Source: Fibrella forsythiae
GTDB lineage: Bacteria; Bacteroidota; Bacteroidia; Cytophagales; Spirosomataceae
DNA length: 64,000 bases
Direction: 5' to 3'
NCBI RefSeq assembly: GCF_017353175.1
Contig: NZ_JAFMYW010000010.1
Coordinates: 232,849 to 296,848 of the forward strand
A program made the translations under genes and the position numbers. Numbering within the stretch: the stretch's first letter is position 1; each line of letters opens with the position of its first letter. This document shows positions 1 to 8,856 of the stretch, one piece after another. Under the pieces are notes generated by a model. The model saw only the letters and a program-made list of their open reading frames with translations, was not told the DNA's origin and ran no database searches.

Positions 1-1918
1 CCTGAAGCTGCTCACTGGTCGGATTTGGGTAGATCTTTACGGAGGAGTCAACTTGTTCGGTAGCCGTAATTACGTAACTGATCAACGCAGATGAGGCCGA
101 CGAGCAACCGTTTTGCGTACTGACAACGTAATAACTCCCGGCTTCAGCAGGCGTATAACGTACCTGCGTTGCCCCGGAAATGGCGCTGCCAGATGAGGTA
201 TACCATTGGTTACCTGCACGTGCGGTCGACACTAGTTCGTCTGCCTGTTGGGCGACTACTGGCCGGGCAGGCGTCTGGTTCAGCGTAACGGCAATAGGCT
301 CGCCCACATAATAGGGCAGTTCGCTGATTACACGCAATCGATACCCACTCCCAGCCGCTACTGTCGAGGCAACAGCTGCCGTAATGACGCTGGAACTAAG
401 GTATTTACCTGGTTGTGGTTGACTGATCTGACCAATTCGTGTTGCACTGGTAAATTCGCCTTTAGCATCTGACAATTGAAGCGTGAGCGGACCTTCTGTG
501 TAGGCGGCAAATCGTCCGGTGAGTGTGAGGCTTGCTGGCGATCCGGCACACACTACTTGGGCAGGTGAATTAATGGTAAGCGCAGCTGGGGAAAGTTTAG
601 CCAGGTAGTAAGCCGGTGCGGTTGTCGACGTAGCTATTGTCGACGTACCCAGCGTTAGCGATGTGCTTGTCGACGCAGTAAAGAGAGCAGCACCATTTGC
701 GTCCTGTTCTAGATGGAGCAGCGCATCGTTGCCGGTAGGGCTGTTCACCTGTACAGACCAAAGCGTTGACAGATCAGATGACAACCCCGTAATGCTGAAG
801 TAATCGTTGGGACCGTACACCGTGCGTACGGGAAATGGGGGCGTTGATGGTAAAACCGTACCCATATACTGACCACCCAACAGCAACGTACCTGACGGAT
901 TTGAGCATAGCCAGCCAATGGATGCCGAATCGGCGTTGGCCAGGAAGCGCTTTGAGTTAATCGCTTTACCCGTGTTATCGAAAACACTGATGAGTTGTCC
1001 TTTTTCAATGGCCGACTTGCTTGCCATCTGGATATCTCCGTTGGCGAGTTGGTAATTAGCCAGAATAGTTACCTGATCGGTTTCTCCAACGGTTAGGGTT
1101 GAAAATGTCTCCTGGTAATTCGTTGTATAGGATGGTGGAGTCGATGGAGAGCCGCCAATAAGGTTCCTGTAGTCAGCCTTTATGTTCAAAGCGTCTTTCG
1201 TGATGGCAACATCAGTACCACTACCGTACGTATTTGGCGACAATGCATCTCGACTTGACAGAATATTACGTAAGCTTACGACTGAGCCATGCCGTGTTCC
1301 AGCTATACCAAGTGGTGATAAGACTAGGAGATTGGATAGCAGACTACTGTACGACTCTCTGATTAGCTGCCCAGCTGAAGTAAACTTGTAGCTGGTAGTC
1401 CCCTTTTCCAGACCTCGAGCATAGATACCTTGTGTATATACACTGTTCTGCTCATCAACTGTTATGTAAAAAGGTCCATCTGACCCTGATAGAATAGGTC
1501 GCGCCCATTGTAGTTTATGTGTGCTGTCTAGCTTAATCAGAAGTCTTTTGGCGATGTGAGACGTCTGCGAATCGGTAGACTGTAACGAATAGGTTGAGTC
1601 GCCTACGGTAAACGTTCCCGAATTTGTACTACTGGCAATAAGCAGACTCCCCGCCCGATCGGTAGCCAGCTTGTCAATGCCGGGCAGATTCGTGAATGTT
1701 TGTTGCCAACGCACAGTACCACGGGTATCGTACTGAATTACGGTATTGTTGGCAAAGGAAACGTAGGTATTACGCTGTGGATCAACCGCTATGGATACAG
1801 GCTTGGCGGGCAGAAGTTTTGCAAAGTCATACTGGTGGCTGGCCTGCCCTACTAATGTAAAAGGTATACCAATAACAAGTAGAACGGCTATCCGGGCAAT
1901 TACATAGCGGTGATTCAT
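1..1918 (-). CDS. Secreted T9SS type A cargo protein, C-terminus cut by window edge
   Basis: The reverse strand is open from the ATG at 1918-1916 to the window start, 639 codons with no stop. The first ~28 residues form a signal peptide (IARIAVLLVIGIPF core, then Gly-Gln-Ala). The next ~400 residues carry propeller-like segments such as SIAVDPQRNTYVSF, resembling SBBP-type beta-propellers. From about residue 450 there are Ig-like modules with spaced cysteines (VVCAGSPASL, QNGCSSASS). The last visible residues, KIYPNPTSEQL, are the opening motif of a T9SS type A sorting domain, so only ~60-70 residues are probably missing. Inferred role: exported or surface-anchored protein of unknown ligand. 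It contains motif copies at 158 and 886. Confidence 0.85.
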   Translation of the reverse strand, partial: MNHRYVIARIAVLLVIGIPFTLVGQASHQYDFAKLLPAKPVSIAVDPQRNTYVSFANNTVIQYDTRGTVRWQQTFTNLPGIDKLATDRAGSLLIASSTNSGTFTVGDSTYSLQSTDSQTSHIAKRLLIKLDSTHKLQWARPILSGSDGPFYITVDEQNSVYTQGIYARGLEKGTTSYKFTSAGQLIRESYSSLLSNLLVLSPLGIAGTRHGSVVSLRNILSSRDALSPNTYGSGTDVAITKDALNIKADYRNLIGGSPSTPPSYTTNYQETFSTLTVGETDQVTILANYQLANGDIQMASKSAIEKGQLISVFDNTGKAINSKRFLANADSASIGWLCSNPSGTLLLGGQYMGTVLPSTPPFPVRTVYGPNDYFSITGLSSDLSTLWSVQVNSPTGNDALLHLEQDANGAALFTASTSTSLTLGTSTIATSTTAPAYYLAKLSPAALTINSPAQVVCAGSPASLTLTGRFAAYTEGPLTLQLSDAKGEFTSATRIGQISQPQPGKYLSSSVITAAVASTVAAGSGYRLRVISELPYYVGEPIAVTLNQTPARPVVAQQADELVSTARAGNQWYTSSGSAISGATQVRYTPAEAGSYYVVSTQNGCSSASSALISYVITATEQVDSSVKIYPNPTSEQLQ

Positions 1919-1952
1919 ATCGATAACCGTTAAGAGCGCTGTAGTGCCCAGT

Positions 1953-2000
1953 ACAAACAGATACCTCGGTGGTCGAGTGGCCTGCAAGGTATCTGTTTGT
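1953..2000. terminator. 14-bp perfect hairpin
   Basis: Arms at 1953-1966 and 1987-2000 are perfectly complementary with a 20-nt loop. It lies between the stop of the small membrane protein gene (2055) and the start of the T9SS gene (1918), both on the minus strand. It fits a terminator for the former, but there is no clear U-run. Confidence 0.5.
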
Positions 2001-2054
2001 TGAAATTTTTGTACTATTCGGTTTATAATGATTTATTGAGTGGAATTAGGGTAC

Positions 2055-2336
2055 CTATATATCGGGCTCTTCGGGTTTGGCCAGCAGGTAGATCACCAGG
2101 CTGAACACCAGCGCCCCGGCCCCACTCAGCAGGAAAGTGAAAACGGTCAGGTTAAAATCGTCGCCGGGTAAAATGGGGCCTGTGCGGGCCAGCAGGTAGC
2201 CAATCCGGCCTATCAGAACCAGCGCCGTAAGAGTTGACCCCACCACGATGAGCCAGAGCACGGCTGGCACGCGAAACCACCGCCAGCTCACCACGCGGCC
2301 GTCGGGTGTAACATAGGTTTTAATCGATTTTTTCAT
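2055..2336 (-). CDS. Small two-TM membrane protein, unknown function
   Basis: 93 residues. Two hydrophobic segments (about residues 25-49 and 63-86) are separated by a short polar loop, with a charged N-terminus (MKKSIKTYVTPDGR) and an acidic tail (KPEEPDI). I do not recognise a family. It diverges from the CDF transporter gene with only 53 bp between the two starts, so the promoter region is shared, but nothing in the sequence proves a functional link. Confidence 0.7.
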   Translation of the reverse strand: MKKSIKTYVTPDGRVVSWRWFRVPAVLWLIVVGSTLTALVLIGRIGYLLARTGPILPGDDFNLTVFTFLLSGAGALVFSLVIYLLAKPEEPDI

Positions 2337-2389
2337 GCCCTCCGGAAATACTGCGTTGCTTTGTAAACTGACCGACTAAAGATACAACA

Positions 2390-3304
2390 ATGCACAACCA
2401 TGCGCATGATCATTCGCACGCACATTCCCCTACCGTAACCACTATCACCCGTACGCTGATTATCGGGGCTGCGCTGAACATCGTTTATGTGTTGGTCGAA
2501 TTTGTGATGGGCTTACAGACCAAGTCGCTGGCGCTGGTGGCCGACGCGGGGCATAACCTCTCGGACGTAGCCGGGATACTGCTGTCGTTGCTGTCGTTCC
2601 GGCTGGCGAAAGTGAAGTCGAATCAGCGCTTTACGTATGGGCTTCGGAAAAGCACGGTGTTGGCCTCGCTGGTCAATGCAGTATTGCTGCTGCTGGCGGT
2701 GGGTGGTATTTTGCTTGAAAGTACGCAGCGGTTTCGGCATCCCGAACCAGTGGCGGGCGGCGTTGTGGCATGGGTAGCTGGCATTGGTATTGTTGTCAAC
2801 GCGGCGTCGGCGTTCCTCTTTTTTCGGGATAAAGACCACGACCTGAATATGAAAGGAGCGTATCTTCATTTGCTGGCCGATGCGCTGGTGTCGGTTGCGG
2901 TGGTGGTGTCGGGACTGTTGATTGGGTACACCGGCTGGTTCTGGCTCGACCCGGCAATGGGAATCGTAGTGGCGGCGATCATTCTGGTAGGTACATGGGG
3001 CCTTTTATCAGACAGCCTTCGCCTGTCCCTCGACGGTGTACCGGTAGGCATTGACCTGGCTGAGGTGCAGAAGATTGTGGGAGCAGTGCCTGGTGTGGTA
3101 GCTGTTGATCACGTGCATATCTGGGCTATGAGTACCACCGAAAACGCATTGACAGCCCACCTGACCGTAAAGCCGGATTTAACGAACAACCAGGTTGTAT
3201 TGGTAAAAAAAGAAGTGCGTCATGAGTTAGAACACCTTGGTATTGAGCACGCTACGCTTGAAGTGAATGCTGGTGCTACTGGCCCTGAACCAGACAGCCA
3301 TTAG
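2390..3304 (+). CDS. CDF family divalent cation efflux transporter (ZitB/CzcD type)
   Basis: 304 residues, normal for the cation diffusion facilitator family, which exports Zn2+ (sometimes Co2+, Cd2+, Fe2+) from the cytoplasm by proton antiport. The N-terminus is a metal-binding His run (HNHAHDHSHAH). Six hydrophobic segments follow. The transport-site residues are visible in TM2 (D52-AGHNLSD59 with H55) and TM5 (HLLAD, H160 and D164). The cytoplasmic C-terminal domain contains VDHVHIWAMS, typical of the family. The exact metal cannot be read from the sequence. Start: the ATG immediately precedes the His-rich segment. Confidence 0.93.
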   Translation: MHNHAHDHSHAHSPTVTTITRTLIIGAALNIVYVLVEFVMGLQTKSLALVADAGHNLSDVAGILLSLLSFRLAKVKSNQRFTYGLRKSTVLASLVNAVLLLLAVGGILLESTQRFRHPEPVAGGVVAWVAGIGIVVNAASAFLFFRDKDHDLNMKGAYLHLLADALVSVAVVVSGLLIGYTGWFWLDPAMGIVVAAIILVGTWGLLSDSLRLSLDGVPVGIDLAEVQKIVGAVPGVVAVDHVHIWAMSTTENALTAHLTVKPDLTNNQVVLVKKEVRHELEHLGIEHATLEVNAGATGPEPDSH

Positions 3305-3355
3305 CCCTGAACGTACCCGACTAGCTGTATCTGTTCCAATAAAAAAAACGCTGTT

Positions 3356-4099
3356 ATGTCTGTACCACTCGATCGTTTCTCCGGCCATGCTGCCGATTAT
3401 GCCCGCTACCGGATCGACTACCCCGGCGAACTGTACGATTACCTGTTGACCTACGTACCTGGCCGGCAAGCAGCCTGGGATTGCGCCACGGGGAACGGGC
3501 AGGCAGCCGTTTCGCTGGCCAATTACTTTGAGCAGATCGAGGCAACGGATCTCAGCGAGCGCCAGTTAGCCAGTGCAATCCAACGCCCGAACATCACCTA
3601 CCAGGTAGCCACCGCTGAAGCCGCTCCATTTGCCGACGAAAGTTTCGACCTGGTTACCGTTGGGCAGGCCCTGCACTGGTTCGACGTACCTGCGTTTCAT
3701 GCCGAAGTGCAGCGGGTGCTGAAGCCAAAGGGAATCATTGCCGAATGGGGCTACGGCCTCAACGAGGTCAACGCGCCGATTGACGCGCTGGTCCGATTCA
3801 TCTACAACGAAGTAGTTGGCCCCTTCTGGGACCCGCAACGGCGGCATATCGAGAATGAATACCAGAACTTGCCTTTCGAGTTCGCCGATGTGAAACAAAC
3901 GCGGGTTACGGCCCGGCGCGAGTGGCTGGTTGAGTGGTACATGAACTACCTCCGCACCTGGTCGGCGGTGCAGGCATTTCGCAAGCAGCACGGCTACGAC
4001 CCCATCGACCAGTTCGACTCTGACTTCCGCCGCCTCTGGGGGCCCAACCACCGCGAGGTACGTTTCCCGATCTTCCTGCGGCTGGGACGGAAAAAATAA
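3356..4099 (+). CDS. Class I SAM-dependent methyltransferase
   Basis: 247 residues, Methyltransf_11-like. Motif I is WDCATGNGQA (residues 41-50), followed by an acidic residue in IEATDLSE, and a motif IV-like segment LVTVGQALHWFD that binds S-adenosylmethionine or shapes the active site. The arrangement resembles small-molecule methyltransferases of the UbiE/Tam-like group. The substrate is not evident. The gene is a single unit convergent with the thioesterase gene. Motif copies at 3453 and 3684 lie in two different reading frames. Confidence 0.85.
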   Translation: MSVPLDRFSGHAADYARYRIDYPGELYDYLLTYVPGRQAAWDCATGNGQAAVSLANYFEQIEATDLSERQLASAIQRPNITYQVATAEAAPFADESFDLVTVGQALHWFDVPAFHAEVQRVLKPKGIIAEWGYGLNEVNAPIDALVRFIYNEVVGPFWDPQRRHIENEYQNLPFEFADVKQTRVTARREWLVEWYMNYLRTWSAVQAFRKQHGYDPIDQFDSDFRRLWGPNHREVRFPIFLRLGRKK

Positions 4100-4166
4100 A
4101 TAGTGGGCAGTCAGCGGTGCAGGGTAACGTACCTGAACGGGGTATACCTGCTGCCAACCCAACTGC

Positions 4167-4574
4167 CTACTTTTTTTTCAGCACATTGAACACGGCGCTT
4201 ACCCGAACAATGCGTTCATCGTCTTTCATGATGAACGCATTGACAAAGGCTACTGCCTCACCAATCAGTTGAATATCAGTGTGTACCTCCAGCCAATCGC
4301 CTACTTTAGAGTTGCCGACAAAATCAGTGGAGAGGCTCACGGTAACGAGCGGTACGGGTGGCTTTTGCGAGAAAGCGGCGGCATAACCCATTGCCACGTC
4401 GGCCAGGGTAGTGTACACGCCTGTATGCGTAAAGCCGCGCCCGTTCACATGCTTATCGAGCACCATCATGCCGATAATCAGTTCATCGCCAACTTGCTGG
4501 CTGTATAAAGGACCTGCCGTTTCCAGGAACGGACTAGTACGAAAAATAGGCTCGAAGCCTTCCGGAATTTCCAT
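4167..4574 (-). CDS. PaaI-like hotdog-fold thioesterase
   Basis: 135 residues from the ATG at 4574. An in-frame GTG at 4589 would add five residues (MKSLF) and cannot be excluded. The central motif HVNGRGFTHTGVYTTLAD corresponds to the catalytic-helix signature of the PaaI/YbgC-type hotdog family, which hydrolyses acyl-CoA or acyl-ACP thioesters. The usual HGG is HTG here. The strand VPLVTVSLSTDFVGNS matches the family core. The acyl substrate is unknown. It is convergent with the methyltransferase gene. Confidence 0.8.
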   Translation of the reverse strand: MEIPEGFEPIFRTSPFLETAGPLYSQQVGDELIIGMMVLDKHVNGRGFTHTGVYTTLADVAMGYAAAFSQKPPVPLVTVSLSTDFVGNSKVGDWLEVHTDIQLIGEAVAFVNAFIMKDDERIVRVSAVFNVLKKK

Positions 4575-4649
4575 AAAGAGCGATTTCACGCCAATTTACA
4601 ACAGCCGAAAGGAATTTCTTGCGCAGTATATCTACCGGGCTTCCCCCAA

Positions 4650-6329
4650 TTACACTGCCCAGATCACCCGCACGACTTTTCCCCGCACACCGATGGTCTG
4701 AAAATATTCAAGCCAGTGTAGTTGCTGGGGGCCGAGGTGATCGGTCGGCGATTTTACTTCCACGAAGCTGTAGTCCCCGGCTTCATTCCAGATCAGCAGG
4801 TCGGGGAAGCCACGGGTATGTTCGCGTACGTTCCGGGCCATCTCGAGCAAAATAAGCCGTAATTGCTCAATGTCCAGCACCTCGATCAACTGGTTCACCA
4901 GGCCCAGCAACTCATCGTTCCAGTCGACCAGCACGTTAGTGATGCCGTATTTGGCATTATAGGTACGGCCCACGTGGCGGCGCCAGTCATCTTTGGTAGT
5001 AAGCTCGGCCAGGCGCTTTTTCAGTAGTTCTTCGCGGCGCACGTAGAAATCGGGCAGGTAAAAATCAGACGGAGCGCGTTGCAACGGGTGGTGAATAGCG
5101 GCTACGTTGGCATCATAGATCACATCCCAGAACACCAGCCCGAATAGTCCGCGCCAGGGGTAGTTTTCGGTGAAGGCCGCGTCGTACCCTTCTTCCAGGT
5201 AATAGTTCATCACGCCCGCCTCAACATGGTGCCGGTATGCCGCCGGAATGTCGACGCTTTCGGCATCCGACAAAAAGCGCGTGGTAGCTTTCCGGGTACG
5301 TTTCCTGGCGGCGGTACCCAGAATCTTCTCCCGAAAATCCTGGGCAAAATAGCGTTCCTCGGCGTTCTGTGGCGTTACGGCAATCTCATCAATCAGCGCC
5401 AGTGCTTCGTCGACCAGGCCGTTTCTGAACAGCAGACGCACTCGGCGTTCGCGGGCCGGAACCCGGTCAGACAGTTCATAGACGGCCAGCGCCTGATCGG
5501 GTAGTTTCTGGCGCTCGAGGAATGCACCCACGCGGCAAACCAGCTTCTGATAGCCGGGAAAGGCAATTTCGGTCAGCTCAGGGCGGGTTTCGTTCCAGTT
5601 CAGAAACCAGTTGTAAATGGCTTCAGGCGGCGTCTCGGCTTCCTTTTGCTCGTAGAATGCTTCATTCGTCAGCGAAATCAGTAGCTTGTCTTCTACTTCT
5701 TTGCGCGTACGGAAACGGGCCGTCATTTTACTCTCGTCGTGCTGTTCGAAGTTCATCATGCCCATGTCGCGCATTACGAACTCGGTCATGTCAGAACCAC
5801 GATTGCCGAAGAACAGGAACTTCACCATCATCACCTCGGCCTCAAAATTGACCTTTACCACGGTTTCGCGGGTGGTGAGGCTGGTTACTATCTCGCCAAA
5901 ATCCAGCTCGTTCAGGGCATATCGGACCACTTCCTCCTTTTTAAGTGGCTTTAATGCGCGTAGTTCATCGGGCTCGAGCGGAAGCAGATCGAGCAGATCG
6001 GGCTTCGTAAATATGTCGAGTGCTTCATGCCCCATACCTTCATGGCGCGTCTGTAATCGCTCTACGAAGCCCGCGTTAAGCAACTCGCCCAGAGCAACCG
6101 GCAAATCGGAAATTTCGCGGTAGTTCAGTTTATTGACCCGAAAGAACACACCTTTGCGATTGCTGACCCTGACGTATAGGCACTGCGCATCGGTACTCAA
6201 CGCATCGAACCGGTCCAGAAAATCGGTTTCGGCCTCGTTGAGCAGCCCTCCGTAGAGACGCCGCACGAAGTCGAGTACGTACCGGAAATTATGCCAGTAG
6301 TAGCGGGGTTGAAGAATAACTTTTGGCAT
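4650..6329 (-). CDS. FAN1-like VRR-NUC domain nuclease
   Basis: 559 residues. The C-terminal ~55 residues form a VRR-NUC domain of the PD-(D/E)xK superfamily: PD at 509-510 and EVK at 524-526, the latter in DYSFVEVKSPTDHLG. Upstream, FGLVFWDVIYD followed by HHPLQRAPSDFY matches the linker before the nuclease core in FAN1 homologues, and residues ~230-340 are helical and TPR-like (ALAVYELSDRVPARERRVRLLF). FAN1 proteins cut 5' flaps and process interstrand crosslinks, so a DNA-repair role is inferred. It stands alone, divergent from a membrane-protein operon, with a long hairpin between the two starts. Confidence 0.85.
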   Translation of the reverse strand: MPKVILQPRYYWHNFRYVLDFVRRLYGGLLNEAETDFLDRFDALSTDAQCLYVRVSNRKGVFFRVNKLNYREISDLPVALGELLNAGFVERLQTRHEGMGHEALDIFTKPDLLDLLPLEPDELRALKPLKKEEVVRYALNELDFGEIVTSLTTRETVVKVNFEAEVMMVKFLFFGNRGSDMTEFVMRDMGMMNFEQHDESKMTARFRTRKEVEDKLLISLTNEAFYEQKEAETPPEAIYNWFLNWNETRPELTEIAFPGYQKLVCRVGAFLERQKLPDQALAVYELSDRVPARERRVRLLFRNGLVDEALALIDEIAVTPQNAEERYFAQDFREKILGTAARKRTRKATTRFLSDAESVDIPAAYRHHVEAGVMNYYLEEGYDAAFTENYPWRGLFGLVFWDVIYDANVAAIHHPLQRAPSDFYLPDFYVRREELLKKRLAELTTKDDWRRHVGRTYNAKYGITNVLVDWNDELLGLVNQLIEVLDIEQLRLILLEMARNVREHTRGFPDLLIWNEAGDYSFVEVKSPTDHLGPQQLHWLEYFQTIGVRGKVVRVIWAV

Positions 6330-6340
6330 CTCTTGAAAGG

Positions 6341-6438
6341 GTTTACCGTTTACTGTCTTCTGTTTTTCAGCTGCTTCACAGATCTAGGCAACACGCCTTG
6401 GCGAAGCAACTGAAAACAGAAGACAGTAAACAGTAAAC
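6341..6438. repeat. Long imperfect inverted repeat (36-37 bp arms) between divergent genes
   Basis: The left arm at 6341-6377 pairs with the right arm at 6403-6438, with two mismatches and one bulged base. The 25-nt loop is 6378-6402. Each arm is internally repetitive (TTTACTG, TCTTCTG and TTTTCAG units). It sits between the starts of the FAN1-like gene (6329, minus) and the DUF2157 gene (6469, plus), so it would be in the 5' leader of at least one of them. Confidence 0.9.
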
Positions 6439-6468
6439 TGTATTTCTTTAACAATATCTCCCTCATTT

Positions 6469-7437
6469 ATGTCCCCATTTGATGTGCTGGCGGCCCTGAA
6501 ACAGCGAGGTTTACTCGCAGAAAAACAGGCTGACGCACTGGCTGATTTTGAACGGCAACGCCCTGTTTCGCTGCACCACGAGTTGCGGGCGGCGCTCTAC
6601 GTGGGCATCCTGCTGCTGACAAGTGGGCTGGGGCTGCTGATTTACGAACATTACGACGCGATCGGCGATATGGCCATTGTGGGGGGCATGGCCGCCCTGT
6701 GTATAGCTGCTTTTGCCTATGCCTGGAAAAACCGCCCGCCGCTCTCGACCGAACAGGCGCGAAACAGGTCCGTTTTTGGCGATTACGCCCTGTTGCTTTC
6801 GTGTCTGCTCTTCCTCTCGCTGGAGGGCTACGTGCAGTACCGCTTCAACCTGTTCGGTACGCGCTACGGACTGGTGACGTTCATGCCGGCGGTACTGTTT
6901 CTGGCCATCGCCTATCGGTTCGATCATCGGGGTGTGCTGGGCATGGGCCTGACCGCACTGGCGTCGTGGGTAGGCGTAACCGTGCGCCCGCTCGAACTGC
7001 GGCTACGCACCAACTTTTTCGATGAACCGACCGTGCTGGCGGCTATCGGGCTGGGTACGTTACTCATTGGTGGGGCACTTTTGCTGGAAAAGCGGCGTAT
7101 AAAAGCTCATTTCACGTATACTATCCTGGTATTTGGGGGTAACCTGCTGCTGCTTGCCTTGCTGGCTGGGGTGTTTAATTTCGATGGGCGCCGCTGGCTG
7201 TATGGCATACCACTTTTCGCCGTTTGTGTCGGTTTCGATTGGCTGGCTCGCCGCGAGAATGTATTTCTGTACCGGCTTATGGGCGTCGTGTATGCCTACA
7301 TCGCGGCAACGTACCTGATCCTTTTCCGCCTGCTCGATGGCATGAACTACCCAACCGAAGCCTACCTGATTTACTTTGTTGCTACGGGCGCCGGTGCCGT
7401 GTATTACCTGACTCATTCGTTCCGTAAACGTACCTGA
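6469..7437 (+). CDS. DUF2157-like polytopic membrane protein
   Basis: 322 residues. A soluble ~35-residue helical N-terminus (LKQRGLLAEKQADALADFE) is followed by about nine or ten hydrophobic segments. This architecture is that of DUF2157-type inner-membrane proteins, whose function is unknown. It is first of a two-gene operon: the stop codon is 5 nt before the next start, and both products share the plan of a short soluble head and many TM helices. The stop codon TGA (7435-7437) overlaps a copy of the repeated 9-mer at 7428-7436. Confidence 0.8.
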   Translation: MSPFDVLAALKQRGLLAEKQADALADFERQRPVSLHHELRAALYVGILLLTSGLGLLIYEHYDAIGDMAIVGGMAALCIAAFAYAWKNRPPLSTEQARNRSVFGDYALLLSCLLFLSLEGYVQYRFNLFGTRYGLVTFMPAVLFLAIAYRFDHRGVLGMGLTALASWVGVTVRPLELRLRTNFFDEPTVLAAIGLGTLLIGGALLLEKRRIKAHFTYTILVFGGNLLLLALLAGVFNFDGRRWLYGIPLFAVCVGFDWLARRENVFLYRLMGVVYAYIAATYLILFRLLDGMNYPTEAYLIYFVATGAGAVYYLTHSFRKRT

Positions 7438-7442
7438 CCCCT

Positions 7443-8618
7443 ATGAAAGCATACAACCTGACCTGGCTCGAAGAGCGCGATATCCGGCAACAGGCCGATC
7501 GCTGGCGCGCCCAACAGGCGTTGACCGATGAACAGGTTGAGCAGATTCGACAGGCATACCCCGTCCGGTTCAAGCAGACCGGAACAGCACTCGAAATTGG
7601 CTCATTTGTCTTTACGTTGCTGGCGGCGCTGGCACTCTACGGCCTGGTCAGTATCACGCTCGATATCAGCTCGAAAGGCTCGGGGCTGGTGTCATTGATC
7701 ATGGCGGGCGGCACGTTCGCCGTAGCTGTATTCTCGATTCGGTCGAACCAGTTTTACCGCAACGGCATCGATAACGCATTGTGGCTCGTATCGGCGTTAT
7801 CGGCGGTTTGGGGACTTGTGCTGGTGTTTTTCGAGCGAAATGACGTGTTTCCGCCATTCTGGGAGGTCTGCCTGATTGCCCTGCCCATTCTGCTGGCGTA
7901 TATCATCTACACCGGTGATACCATTCTGACCTACTTTGCGCTGGCCGCTTTTTACGGCACTATCTTCGACGGACTGCTCGACATCAGTTGGGGTAAATCG
8001 GCGTTGCCGTTTGTACTGATGGGTGCCTCGGCAGGATTATTTGGGCTGGTGACCTGGCTCAGGCGATCAACGGCTAATTCAGTGTATTACAGCGACGTGC
8101 TGACGTTGGTGCAGTGGGTATCGCTACTAATTGGTATGGCCGCCGGGAATTATTACATCGTGCGGGAGTTGAACGCCGTTTTGCTGCCTACCCGCCACAG
8201 TAGTTCGCCCGACATTGCGCTGCCCGGCTTATTCTGGATCACGACGTTTGCCATTCCGGCGGTGTATGGCGTAGTTGGTTTTCGGCAGCGCAATCGTATG
8301 CTGCTGATTGTGGCAGCACTTGGTGTAGCAGGAGCTATTGCCACCGTGTACCATTACGTGGGTACGTGGCCGTTGTCTATCACGTTAGCTGTTCACGGAG
8401 GAATACTAATTGGCCTGGCTATCCTGCTGATTCGCTACCTGACTACTCCGAAGAACGGCTTCACTGATGCCATTGACGAAGAACCGCCGCTTGAATTACT
8501 CAAGCACGTGGGTCTGCTAACCACGTTGCAGGGAACGGCTACTGCGCAAAATCAACCAACAGGGCCACGCTTCGGCGGTGGTGACTTCAGCGGTGGTGGT
8601 GCTGGTGATCAATACTGA
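7443..8618 (+). CDS. Polytopic membrane protein with Gly-rich tail
   Basis: 391 residues, second gene of the operon with the DUF2157-like gene. A ~45-residue soluble head (WLEERDIRQQADRWRAQQAL) is followed by about ten TM segments. The C-terminus is a cytosolic or periplasmic tail ending FGGGDFSGGGAGDQY, like the Gly-rich tails of YgcG/TPM-domain proteins. The head shares its character with the preceding protein, suggesting divergent paralogues or partner subunits (inference). Function unknown. Confidence 0.75.
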   Translation: MKAYNLTWLEERDIRQQADRWRAQQALTDEQVEQIRQAYPVRFKQTGTALEIGSFVFTLLAALALYGLVSITLDISSKGSGLVSLIMAGGTFAVAVFSIRSNQFYRNGIDNALWLVSALSAVWGLVLVFFERNDVFPPFWEVCLIALPILLAYIIYTGDTILTYFALAAFYGTIFDGLLDISWGKSALPFVLMGASAGLFGLVTWLRRSTANSVYYSDVLTLVQWVSLLIGMAAGNYYIVRELNAVLLPTRHSSSPDIALPGLFWITTFAIPAVYGVVGFRQRNRMLLIVAALGVAGAIATVYHYVGTWPLSITLAVHGGILIGLAILLIRYLTTPKNGFTDAIDEEPPLELLKHVGLLTTLQGTATAQNQPTGPRFGGGDFSGGGAGDQY

Positions 8619-8653
8619 ACGGCCTGGTTGCCGGTAACGATCATTGAATCGCA

Positions 8654-8697
8654 CAACGGTGACAGTCTGATTGCATCAAGGGGATCCTGTCCCGTTG
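8654..8697 (+). terminator. Hairpin after membrane-protein operon
   Basis: The arm 8654-8665 (CAACGGTGACAG) pairs with 8687-8697 (CTGTCCCGTTG), leaving a single bulged base and a 21-nt loop, 36 nt after the stop of the operon's second gene. A U-run is missing. The rest of the 238-bp gap to 8857 shows no further element that I can support. Confidence 0.5.
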
Positions 8698-8856
8698 CCT
8701 CTAAATATTAGTTTGTCTGTAGTCTTTGTAGATAATAAGCCTTTCGGTCGTGTTAAGTATTAAACATGTGCCTATAACAAGTGACGAGGAGCAAACTGGA
8801 ATGGGACGAATCGTCGCAGAGGCTAGCTGTTTGTAGCTGCCATTGGCGCTATTCTT

